NCBI GenBank assembly: GCA_018985225.1
Contig: JADGIF010000125.1
Coordinates: forward strand, 1 to 18,646
Source: Amoeboradix gromovi
Taxonomy: Eukaryota > Sanchytriomycota > Sanchytriomycetes > Sanchytriales > Sanchytriaceae
Reading direction: 5' to 3'
Length of the DNA stretch: 18,646 nt
In this document: positions 8,318 to 16,194 of the stretch, one piece after another
Layout of the letters: each line of letters starts with the position of its first letter
Numbering within the stretch: position 1 is the first letter of the stretch
Program-made: the position numbers and the translations under genes
Notes under the pieces: model-generated
The model's database searches: none
The model's input: the letters and a program-made list of their open reading frames with translations, nothing else
What the model was told of the DNA's origin: nothing

Positions 8318-8327
8318 TTTATTTATT
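8318..8327 (-). terminator. Poly(A) signals overlapping the stop codon of the carrier gene
   Basis: On the minus strand two overlapping AATAAA hexamers (complement of 8318-8323 and 8322-8327) span the TAA at 8323-8325. A similar minus-strand AATAAA (complement of 10123-10128) lies four bases after the SEC21 stop. Overlap of stop and poly(A) signal recurs here and fits a compact genome. Confidence 0.5.
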
Positions 8328-9096
8328 TACTTGCAACTTTTGCCTTTACTGGCTCCTTTCCAAGTAGCAAAATCTTTGCAATATCCACATAAAACTCTTT
8401 AAATAAAAATAAGAAAGAGCTATTGATCACTGTTTGGACACATTTCCACAATACTCCTTTATAAAAGCCATATAACCCCAAATCTTCGTATACCTTCTTC
8501 ATGTGCTCCTTAATACTTAAATTGTCCTTGTCTATTTGCTGTCTGCTTTTTATAACCAGGTATGGATAAGTAATGAACGTAGCAATAAGTTTAGTAATAG
8601 CGGCTACTAAAAACACCATTTTGTATGACTTGTCAGTCTTTTTAATCCATCTATCGTACAAGGTATACTGAATTACAGGATTGCTTACTAAAATCAAACT
8701 TGGAAGAACACCTTTAAACAAAGAGGGAATACCTTCAGAGCTAATCTCGTTAATACAGTCCATGAATGACATCTTCTTATTCGTTAAACGAGCATTGATC
8801 ACCCAAATTGGGTTAGTAGAAACTGCAGTGACTGCACCTGCAGCAGTACTTCTCAACAATGGAGATAAGCTCAACGCCTCATAAACATAATAAAAGACCG
8901 AGTTAGTGATCGAGATACCGAATAATGCGGACTCAATCCCAGAGTACAAGGAATGCTTGGCTTGAGAATTGGTTTGCAATCTAGTTGACAAAGAAATCAG
9001 AGGGTATGTGATTAAAGTGCTAGTTAATCCACCAAACGTACCAGCTAATGCATGAATTCTTGGATCATTAATCTCTGTTGGCGAGGTCGAAGTCAT
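8323..9096 (-). CDS. Mitochondrial-carrier-family protein, PMP47/ANT1-like peroxisomal adenine nucleotide carrier
   Basis: The 257-residue carrier has three repeats, each with a P-x5-R-type signature: TYPLISLSTRLQ, STNPIWVINARLT and TYPYLVIKSRQQ. ALAGTFGG before the first and the TNPIWV of the second are typical of the PMP47/SLC25A17/ANT1 branch, which exchanges ATP for AMP across the peroxisomal membrane to support fatty-acid activation. The protein is short for the family, which is usually 300 or more. After the first signature it goes directly from TNSQAKHS to LYSGIESALFGI, so most of the first matrix helix is missing, with no stop or splice site to explain it. The frame runs upstream to 9225 only from a TTG; the ATG at 9096 matches the family start. 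A related NAD, FAD or folate carrier is the main alternative. Confidence 0.82.
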   Translation of the reverse strand: MTSTSPTEINDPRIHALAGTFGGLTSTLITYPLISLSTRLQTNSQAKHSLYSGIESALFGISITNSVFYYVYEALSLSPLLRSTAAGAVTAVSTNPIWVINARLTNKKMSFMDCINEISSEGIPSLFKGVLPSLILVSNPVIQYTLYDRWIKKTDKSYKMVFLVAAITKLIATFITYPYLVIKSRQQIDKDNLSIKEHMKKVYEDLGLYGFYKGVLWKCVQTVINSSFLFLFKEFYVDIAKILLLGKEPVKAKVASK

Positions 9097-9536
9097 TTTA
9101 GTTTCAGGGAATCCAATGAAAAATAAAATGAGCAAAAACTTGGGAAATACGCTATAAAAACTAGACAGCATGGAATTGAAAAAAAAGACAAATACAGAAA
9201 GAGCAGAAATCTGTAGGATATCCAAAGCATCGCTAAAAAGTGCCTAAAACTTTGTTACACAGACATTATCAGAATATTACACTAAGGTCAATGAAAGCGG
9301 GTCTGGTGTGCAAGGATCTGCTGTTGCAAAATGAACATTGGTTAGAAATGTAAAGTAGTACGATGGAGAACAAAAATAAACAAAGAGATAAAAAAATGAT
9401 GAACAACAATTATAGGGTGAATACACTGAGGAAAGAGATATCACGGTATTCAAGATTGCAGAATGCATAATTTTGCTTCAGTGGAAATGGTATAAGAATC
9501 ACAGCCTCTAAACCCATATTCCCCATCGCTTGCTCT
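9097..9536. other. Intergenic, no gene recognised
   Basis: This covers the 5' flank of the carrier gene and the DNA up to the Fanzor2-type relic. Short frames on both strands are present, including a minus-strand TTG extension of the carrier with a strongly hydrophobic composition, but none has a recognisable motif. A plus-strand stretch from 9238 to 9342 (HRHYQNITLRSMKAGL and on) is open without an ATG and could be a worn 5' part of the relic, without support from the other copy. Confidence 0.35.
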
Positions 9537-10075
9537 AAGCACAGCTCGATTGTTTTCTTGAATAAATCATTTATCGCGAATTTGTATATATTTTTGTATA
9601 ATTTCAAGAGTTTTCCAGATTTTCCTATAGCTTAAATACTGGATGTTCTTCGTTTTCGCAAATGGTAAATGGAATAAATAGATGTAATCCTGAATATGTC
9701 AATTCTAAAGAAATAACTAGCAGGTGCAGCATAAATTCATCAACACTGAGGAACTGGTCTAAACATGGAAGAATTAGATGTCTTTCAATACCCAGAAAGT
9801 GATATCTGAACAGTTTATTCAAGGAACGCTTGATGAATGTGCAAGCTGTGGCAATCTAAGGAAAACCAATTTAGAAACATACACATGTGCAAATTGTCAT
9901 TTGGAAATAGATAGAGACCATATGGCAGCAAGGAACATATACATCAAGTATCTGCATCCTTATTCAATCCCGCCTCAGGGTAGTGAAACCGTGAGCAATT
10001 ACTGTAACGGGGCATCTTGGACTGCTAGTTTCTCTGTGTAAATACTCGATTTTCTTGGTAATCTGGACTTTTAAC
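9537..10075 (+). pseudogene. Fanzor2-type (TnpB-like) relic, copy 1
   Basis: This is homologous in inverted orientation to 12983-13569, by eye about 75-85 percent identical in aligned blocks. The 3' part is an open frame (ATG 9778 to stop 10041, 87 codons) with CASCG ... CANC, a complete four-cysteine zinc finger, and IDRDHMAARNIYI, the RuvC-III motif with its Asp. Relative to copy 2 it has lost about 75 bp between AAGGAACGCTTGA and the first cysteine pair, which removes the RuvC-II segment (VEYNESFTSQ). Its upstream part has several stops. The tail after RuvC-III (YLHPYSIPPQGSETVSNYC) is conserved in copies 2 and 3 and ends at CTGGACTTTTAAC. It may still be read as a small zinc-finger ORF, but I see no promoter for that. 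Confidence 0.83.
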
Positions 10076-10131
10076 CAGAGCTGATGTCTAAATAACCGTG
10101 AAATCTCTGAAAAATAAATCAATTTATTAAC

Positions 10132-12799
10132 TTACCCCAAGCTATCGGCAATCAGTTGACTAATATCCATCAAGTCACTCTTTATCTGCAATTCTACATT
10201 TACACCTACACCCAATTCAATCACCATCCTGACCATAGCCATAACTTTTATTCCCCCGTATACGATTCCACTCATCTTTAACAAATGTTTATTCTTGTTA
10301 CTCACATACTCCCCACCTTCACATACACTCATATGCCACTGTCTTTGTAAGATTACAATAAGGTCATCTATAGTCTTGCATACTGTCAGTAGATAGGTTT
10401 CCTTCACTAAGTTGCCCATTTTCTCGTATTCCTCATCAAATAATGGCGTTTTCACTGGCTTCATATAATGCTTTAATTCTAATTCTACATCTTCCAGCTA
10501 AATTATATTATATTACCTGTATTGATTCGTCGATAGCTTCTCCATCTTCCACCATCTTGCACTTTAACTGCGCATTTACTACTCCAAGTACCAGCTGACC
10601 CGGTTGCTTACTGTAGCCACTCCAGCTAATGCCCTCTTGCTTACTGGCGCAATCTAGTGGTATGCTAATCTTTAATCTCAGATCAGCACTCTGTAATTCC
10701 ACCACGCATTGCACAACATCCAGTTCCAGAGTGTTGACAATATGGTATTCTATTACTATAGCATCATTTGTGAACACATGGACTGTCCAAGAAATCTCAA
10801 ATTCCATACCAACTTCTGATAACAAGCTGGATTCACTTGAAGTCCATAGCAATGGAGCTAATGACTGCAGCTGAGGAGGTAGTTTATCTTGTAGTGTAAC
10901 GGATACAGGGTTTACTAAAGGCTGTACTTTAGCCTGTTCTTGTTGCTGCTGCAGTGTGGGTGGCTTTTTAATTGCCTTTGGAACCATCAGAACATTATTG
11001 AGAGACTCAGCAACAGTGCCACTCAAATGTGTTAATTTATCATCCAAATCTGTAAGGTCCATAACTAGAGATGTATTTGGTAACTCATCGTGACTTAACT
11101 TTAGCAAGTAAAACAAGCTGCGCTCCCTAGTCTCATGGTCTAGGTCACGACTGCATTGCATCAAAAGCTTTGTGATTCTCTTCTTTAGTTGAGGCAGACA
11201 TCCAAACATATATAGCGCTTTAACTGCTGCTGCTCTGACATTGCTACTCTCCAGAATTATGCGGTTATATATATATCGTATATACTGCTGAGGATTGACT
11301 TGAGACGGGCCATATTGACTTATAATGTACAATACACGAACATTGAGGGTTGTATACTCGCAATCCTCAATAAACTCACAAAATGATGATAAAATAGATG
11401 ATACCATATTGCTGTTAGCTGCAGATGTATTGTTCTTTGAGTTATTAGTCAGCATTCCTTGAAGTGCACTTATAACTTGCGTTTTGAAGTTGTAGTTGCC
11501 TTCTTCGCGTAACACACTGTTCAAAAATGTAACAAATAAAGACGACTTGTTGGTAAATTTCAAAGACAGCTTACTGATAGCATCTACAATAATAATCTTG
11601 AACTCTTCGTTAAGTGTATTAATTGTGGACTGTATCTGTAATATCAGTCTATCAACCGAATTCTCATTACCGGTTTTCAGCAGCGTAGTGATTGCGAATG
11701 TAGCTATGGAGGTATTTGGATCACTAACTAGCACCTCTAAGTCTATGTTATACGCGCTTATGGCAGTAGGATAATAGTTTGATAATTTATTTAAGTTTTG
11801 CAAAGTTGCGAATTTCAAAGGTAGTTTACTGCTTAAATACAACGAGGATTGGGTAATCAATGGCAATATCTGAGCTTGAGTCAACGGGTTATTGGTACTG
11901 TGAGAATGAATTGCTATCTTAGTTAGCGCATTGCAAGCAGCTAAGATTATCATGTCATATTTGCTATTCAATGCTTTAACCAGGTATTCAAAGAGCTGGA
12001 CAAAAGGATTACTCATTAAATTTGTGTAGTTGTTGATGCATTCATCCCTGATGATATTAATTAACATTGAAGTAGACCAAGGACTGTTAATTGACGAGAT
12101 ACTGGAGAGACATAACTTAAGAATTGATATTGGGTCTTGTTGCTTTAGTAAATACAAAGTAGATATAGCATGATAAGAAGTGAAGTCATAACTAGTAGCT
12201 TGATCCTGGATTAAATTAGACCACTTCTTAATTAAATCTTTATTATAAGGATATAAAATGTAGGCAGAACAGATGGAAGATGAAGCAATAATAGGAGATT
12301 TGTCAACTAAACAAGTCATATAGAACCGCTCAAATGCTTGCAAGAGTGAGGGATCAATTAAAATAGACAACGCCTTTAATGCATTAGAAGTATGGATCAA
12401 ATTCTGATTAAAAGGGCCCTCTTCCTTTGAAAGAGATATAGTGTTCATCGGCTTGCCAAACAACTCCTCAAATGTTCCGGCAATATCTTTGGTTAGCAAA
12501 TTAGTCATTATGATAGTATCTTTGGCCGAGGTTAGTTCCATCATTAAAATGTAAACAATTTGACGAAGCTGGTATTCTTTGGAATTGAATAGCTTGGAGG
12601 CACCAAAGAAGAGCTGGGTTTGTTCTTCTGGAGACAAGTTAAAATAATGATTTTTAGGAGGATTGTTTAAGTATAAAAGGCATTTGGATATCAAAAGTCT
12701 GCACTTACGACTATTAATCTGCTGATGGAACATTTTTGCATTTTGTAAGAGATAAGATTTATCTGGCAAAGAAAATGATATATCGTCTTTCTTGGACAT
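10132..12799 (-). CDS. SEC21: Coatomer subunit gamma (gamma-COP, Sec21), two exons
   Basis: This is a subunit of the COPI coat that buds Golgi-to-ER and intra-Golgi vesicles; with zeta-COP it binds Arf1 and dilysine cargo. The coding sequence is 12799-10517 joined to 10497-10132, giving 882 residues against about 870-935 in the family. The N-terminal adaptin-like solenoid is clear: KSYLLQNAKMFHQQINSRKC, LTKDIAGTFEELFG, then DPSLLQAFERFYMTCLVDKS. A linker with PPTLQQQQEQ near 650 leads to the C-terminal appendage, split by the 19-nt intron. Exon 2 supplies LEDVELELKHYM and ends KHLLKMSGIVYGGIKV ... ISQLIADSLG. The frame extends to a TTG at 12883, but the ATG at 12799 (MSKKDD) fits the family start. 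The gene is enclosed by an inverted pair of Fanzor2-type relics. Confidence 0.95.
10498..10516 (-). other. 19-nt spliceosomal intron in SEC21
   Basis: On the minus strand the intron reads GTAATATAATATAATTTAG, bounded by CAG before and CTGGAAGAT after. It has GT and TTAG ends, no G or C inside apart from the ends, and a length not divisible by three. An in-frame TAA inside it would cut off the appendage if it were retained. Splicing at exactly these sites joins ...ESIQ to LEDVELELKHYM, which fits the conserved gamma-COP segment around LEDLEV. The only other frame-keeping site I found, a 46-nt intron ending in TTAAAG, would delete that conserved segment. No room remains for a canonical branch site to AG spacing. 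Confidence 0.85.
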
Positions 12800-12982
12800 T
12801 GTTTCAAAAAGAATTTGAGATTGTGGAACAGTACCAATAAAACTAAACTGAGTAACATTCACAGAAGTATGGATATTAATCAACTGTGCTACAGATTGAG
12901 TTTTTTAGTATCGTATATTCTTTGTCAAACTGCTCCTTTACAATTTCTTTTCTTGACATTTTATGGCTGATAAAGTCTCCTC

Positions 12983-13569
12983 GTTAAAAGTCCTGATTTC
13001 CGAGAAAATCGAGAATTTCCACAGAGAAGCTAGCAGTGCTAGATGCTCCGTTACAGTGATTGCTCACGCTTTCACTACCCCGAGGCGGGATTAAACAAGG
13101 ATGCAGATACTTGATGTATATGTTCCTCGCTACCATATGGTCTCTACATCCGAATGACACTTTGTACAGGTTCAGGTTTCTAGGTTGGTTTTCTTTAGAG
13201 TACCACACCTTGTACATGTCTGACTAGTAAATGATTCATTGTATTCGACTATCGTCTTTCCTCTTTGCTTACACTTGAACTTCAAGCGTTCCTTGAGTGC
13301 GTAATGGGACATTGTAGCCATGTTTCTTGCGACCTTTCTCGACAAGCTACTTAGCATCTGGCTCGTATTGAACGAGGGTAGGTATATCAGATCATACGTC
13401 TTTGTATGCTGCACCTGTTAATTATTTATTTAGAATTGATTTACCATTTGCGAAAAGGAAGAATATCGAGTGTTTAAGCTATTAGAAAAATCTGGAAAAG
13501 TCTTGAAATGATACAAAAATATATACAAATTTGCGATAAATGATTTATTCAAGAAAATAGTCTGCTCTG
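12983..13569 (-). pseudogene. Fanzor2-type (TnpB-like) relic, copy 2
   Basis: Read on the minus strand, 13414-13172 gives KTYDLIYLPSFNTSQM, ATMSHYALKERLKFK and VEYNESFTSQTCTRCG. These are the segment before RuvC-II, the RuvC-II Glu and the first cysteine pair of a TnpB/Fanzor zinc finger. A TGA then interrupts it (NLET-stop-TCTKCH). A 4-nt deletion in a GATA/TAGA repeat shifts the frame before CRDHMVARNIYIKYLHP, the RuvC-III motif. The tail (IPPRGSESVSNHCNGAS) matches copy 1 and ends at CAGGACTTTTAAC. Upstream, two further stops occur in the same frame and no RuvC-I (DxG) motif is seen, so the 5' half is missing or unrecognisable. The TSQM and MSHY motifs are more TnpB-like than the Fanzor1 family. 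Confidence 0.85.
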
Positions 13570-13818
13570 TGGATTTTGTACCCCTTTTTGTCGCTACTTT
13601 CGGTTTCATTGACTAGTATGCCGAGAGTTGTGCGGGTGCCTGTTATTATCAACACTAAGTTTAGTTTTTATGTTTGATTTCTCTTTTGTTAGATTTCAAC
13701 GTTAGGAAAAATCACGAAGGCTCCCGTAAGGTATTCAGCATGATAACACCAAACTAACTTAACAGATCAATATACCATCAGACTCTTATTCTTTGCTCAT
13801 GAACCACCTACGACTCGC

Positions 13819-13915
13819 TAATAGTCCAGATATGCTAGAAGTCAAGTATTCTCTGAAAAATGGTAGCTCTGCTCGATCTGTTACCGTAATTTTCCACGCT
13901 TTCAATACTCTCAGA
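13819..13915 (-). pseudogene. Fanzor2-type 3'-end fragment (copy 3)
   Basis: This is about 97 bp whose minus strand aligns, by eye at about 70 percent, with the 3' ends of copies 1 and 2. A block matching the GSESVSNHCNGA-coding segment (GTCTGAGAGTATTGAAAGCG) is followed by TATCTGGACTATTA, equal to the CTGGACTTTTA end of the others. It contains no zinc finger or RuvC residues. The region between it and copy 2 (13570-13818) holds no feature I can support; a short frame from ATG 13618 (MPRVVRVPVIINTKFSFYV) is unassigned. Confidence 0.6.
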
Positions 13916-13923
13916 CAAGGGCT

Positions 13924-14022
13924 CTGGAAACAGAAAAAATTAAGAAAAAGCGAGTCTTAATGGTTGATGCAGACTCACAATGCAACCCGTCTTCGTTTTT
14001 CATGTCTCTAGCTGAGAAATAA
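13924..14022 (+). pseudogene. Possible ParA/MinD-type P-loop ATPase fragment
   Basis: The frame reads LETEKIKKKRVLMVDADSQC, then NPSSFFMSLAEK and a TAA. KRVLMVDADSQCNPSSFF closely resembles the strand after the P-loop helix in ParA/Soj ATPases, where the usual form is close to KRVLLVDADPQCNLTS with a conserved Asp. The Walker A lysines expected about 25 residues upstream are absent because copy 3 of the Fanzor2-type relic abuts at 13915. The same frame resumes after two stops as a 43-codon stretch from ATG 14083 (MHTKIQNLIKDYDDDILF), which may be more of the same gene or chance. ParA-like genes of bacterial origin do occur in some fungi. This rests on one motif. Confidence 0.35.
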
Positions 14023-14251
14023 AGTGAATTGAGTGATATATAAATTACACATGGAAAGCAGTTGGTCATTTTATCAAATTCTATGCATACGAAAATTCAA
14101 AATTTGATTAAAGACTACGATGACGATATTTTATTTACAACTTACTATAAAAAAGAAATCTATTTATCCAAGCTTGTGAATTCATTTCTACGCCAAGTCA
14201 TTTATTGGTGCTAATTAGAGACAATACGTGGTATCTCCAGTGTTAGAAAAG

Positions 14252-14260
14252 TATATAAAT
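14252..14260 (+). promoter_or_regulatory. TATA box of the Fanzor1 gene
   Basis: TATATAAAT begins 33 nt before the ATG at 14285. The distance matches that seen at the Kre9-like 3 gene and at the secreted-protein gene, so the relic still carries a promoter of the host type. The remaining stretch 14023-14251 is AT-rich and otherwise empty. Confidence 0.5.
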
Positions 14261-14284
14261 AAATGTGTTGACTTTAATTGACCA

Positions 14285-16031
14285 ATGTCTTCATCGCGCA
14301 AACGAGAGAGAGAATCTGGAGGAGATCTCGATCTTGAGGTTGAACTCACTTATACCACTGAGAGATACAAGGTTGTACCACAAACGCTCGATTCTATATT
14401 GAGTGTTAAAGGGCACAAATGTATATTGCTAAAGGTCCAGAGGATGATGCACAATGCGAGTGTATGGACCTTGTTGTTTTTCAACTGGAACTTTGAATAC
14501 CACAAAAACCTATTTGAAATCACAGTGCTTACACGAACAGCGTTTTGCCTGAGATACTTTTTGAACGATATCGATCTATGCATGTCTTTTGATAGGGATC
14601 TTATGAATAAATTGAAAATATTCGTATGTGAATACCCACAAAGTGTACACGATCGTAAAGGACTTAAACTACATAACAATCAGTACAACTTCGAAGCGTC
14701 GAGTATAAACACATCTTGCAAGTACTACTGGTAGGATTATGTTAATGCTTTTGGTGTACTCGAACGTAGACTAGTAAAGAGGAACAAGGCTGAAGAGAAA
14801 TTAACAACTGAGTCCTTGGATATTATGGTACAGAAATTGAAACTGACTAAAGGTACAGAGAATCGTTTAAGTTTATTCAGCGAGTGTTCAGGTAAAGTGT
14901 CGAAAGACTCTAGTCCATTGAAGTGCTTTTTATGTCCGCGATTGGGCGAGAGATTCATAACGTTTGATATTGGATGTATACAGAGATATTTTGAAAATAA
15001 ACTGAAATGGTCTCACTTCATTAAAAACTATAACAATTAAAATATCTCTTCCATTTCGACTGATGGGTATTCGTGTCATATGAAGTACTACAATAAAGTC
15101 GAATGTACATATAGACGAGTGAAGCGAAAGAAGGATTACTTCATATCAGAGTATATCCCAGAGAAAGTAACCAGCGCACAGGAATTCAATAAAGCATGTC
15201 TCGAAAATACGATACCTGATATCAGTAAACCCTTTTTGAGGCATGTCAGCAGGCTAGATAATGACGCATTGGCTAAACTGCGCGATCTCGATTGTGTTTA
15301 TGTAGATCCTGGAAATAAATTCATACACAACACTGAATCTACGTCTTTTTAAGCTAAGCAATACATGCATCCCATGTTCACGAATCAGTACCAAAAAGAA
15401 CTAAAGAACATGAAAAAGAAGCACTGCATAATGGAAATAGAGGACAAGGTATCGAAATCAAGGACATTTATCGAATATCTCAATAAAATTGCACCACACA
15501 TGCGAAAGTTGATCTGGTTCTATAGCCAGAAACCCTTAAAGCGATGGCGCTTTAGACGACTAGGGCTCAAGCAGAAGATCGTTTATATGGTATATAACGA
15601 GCTGGTTACAGGCCAGAAGACAATGAGTAATATCAAGTTGAGTGACAAGAAGAGACGGAAACAGAAAGTTGTAAAGGGAACTCTAAAGCGAGCTATTATA
15701 TGGGAAATGGAAGCAAGGTGCATGTACGCGGGAAAAACCCTGCACCCAACCGGTTGCTCTTACATAAGTTCTCTAGATGGGGACAGGTCCTTGTTATTCC
15801 AGAAGAGTACACCTCGAAGAAATGCTACAAATGCAAGCAAGACATCAATGGGAAAGAGTATGGAAAGCGAAAGAGACTTAGGACATGCGAAACATGCTCC
15901 ACAGTGGTCGATACGCGATGTATTTATTAGTTACATTACAAAATTTCAAAAGCCTGTATGGCAGCTTCGTCCTTCGTTGGATGATACCAATATTAAAAGA
16001 GCGAAGGTCTCAATGGACACCTTAAGCAATG
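14285..16031 (+). pseudogene. Near full-length Fanzor1 nuclease gene, decayed (copy D)
   Basis: Fanzor1 proteins are eukaryotic RNA-guided DNA nucleases of the TnpB/OMEGA class. One frame runs from ATG 14285 to about 15690, broken only by TAG at 14732, TAA at 15038 and TAA at 15350. A basic N-terminus (SSSRKRERE, possible nuclear signal) precedes an unassigned recognition region. ISSISTDGYSCHMKYYNK and CVYVDPGNKF follow, the latter being RuvC-I with Asp at codon 15305. MFTNQYQKELKNM and a Lys/Arg-rich stretch come next. A frameshift near 15690-15700 leads to GNGSKVHVRGKNPAPNRLL, PEEYTSKKCYKCK (RuvC-II Glu codon 15805, first Cys pair) and CETCSTVVD. A net 26-nt deletion at about 15912 removes the RDVNA catalytic Asp kept in copies A and C. 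The tail ends at AAGCAATG. As it stands it cannot make an active nuclease. Confidence 0.85.
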
Positions 16032-16132
16032 GTTGTTATAATTAAGTTATAATTTATCATGGTTAAGGAATTGAAATTGCAATTCCGATATTCCGCGCTA
16101 TGAATGGAGCTTATTTATTCTCAGATTCATAT

Positions 16133-16164
16133 CCAATCATTCCGCTTTTGCAAGGAATATAAAA
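16133..16164 (+). promoter_or_regulatory. CCAAT and TATA elements of the secreted-protein gene
   Basis: CCAAT (16133-16137) and ATATAAAA (16157-16164) precede the ATG at 16195 by 58-62 and 31-38 nt. This is the same arrangement as at the Kre9-like 3 gene. It supports the downstream frame being a real gene. Confidence 0.55.
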
Positions 16165-16194
16165 TTATTTAAACAGCTCAATCACTACTTCATA

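Noticed and set aside
9410-9607. Minus-strand 65-codon frame opposite the 5' part of Fanzor2-type copy 1
   Set aside because: It starts in the repeat shared with copy 2, where the same strand has stops, and contains no recognisable motif.
10471-10516. A 46-nt intron in SEC21 ending at TTAAAG
   Set aside because: It keeps the frame but deletes LEDVELEL, which matches a conserved gamma-COP segment; the 19-nt form restores it and has a better TTAG acceptor.
12800-12883. N-terminal extension of SEC21 to 12883, and of the carrier to 9225, of Kre9-like 2 to 6689
   Set aside because: All three begin at TTG and add residues without family similarity; internal ATGs at 12799, 9096 and 6746 fit the families.
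14285-15352. A reassigned genetic code (TAA/TAG read as Gln) in this organism
   Set aside because: TAA ends ferredoxin, SEC21, the carrier and two Kre9-like genes at family-appropriate positions, so TAA is a stop here. A foreign-code origin of the Fanzor copy alone stays open as a finding.
14732-15352. In-frame stops of the Fanzor1 copy hidden in introns
   Set aside because: The stops at 15038 and 15350 lie close to the conserved STDGY and VDPGN segments without GT-AG pairs that remove them and spare those motifs. A 39-nt GT-AG candidate exists around 14732 but would delete protein-like sequence.
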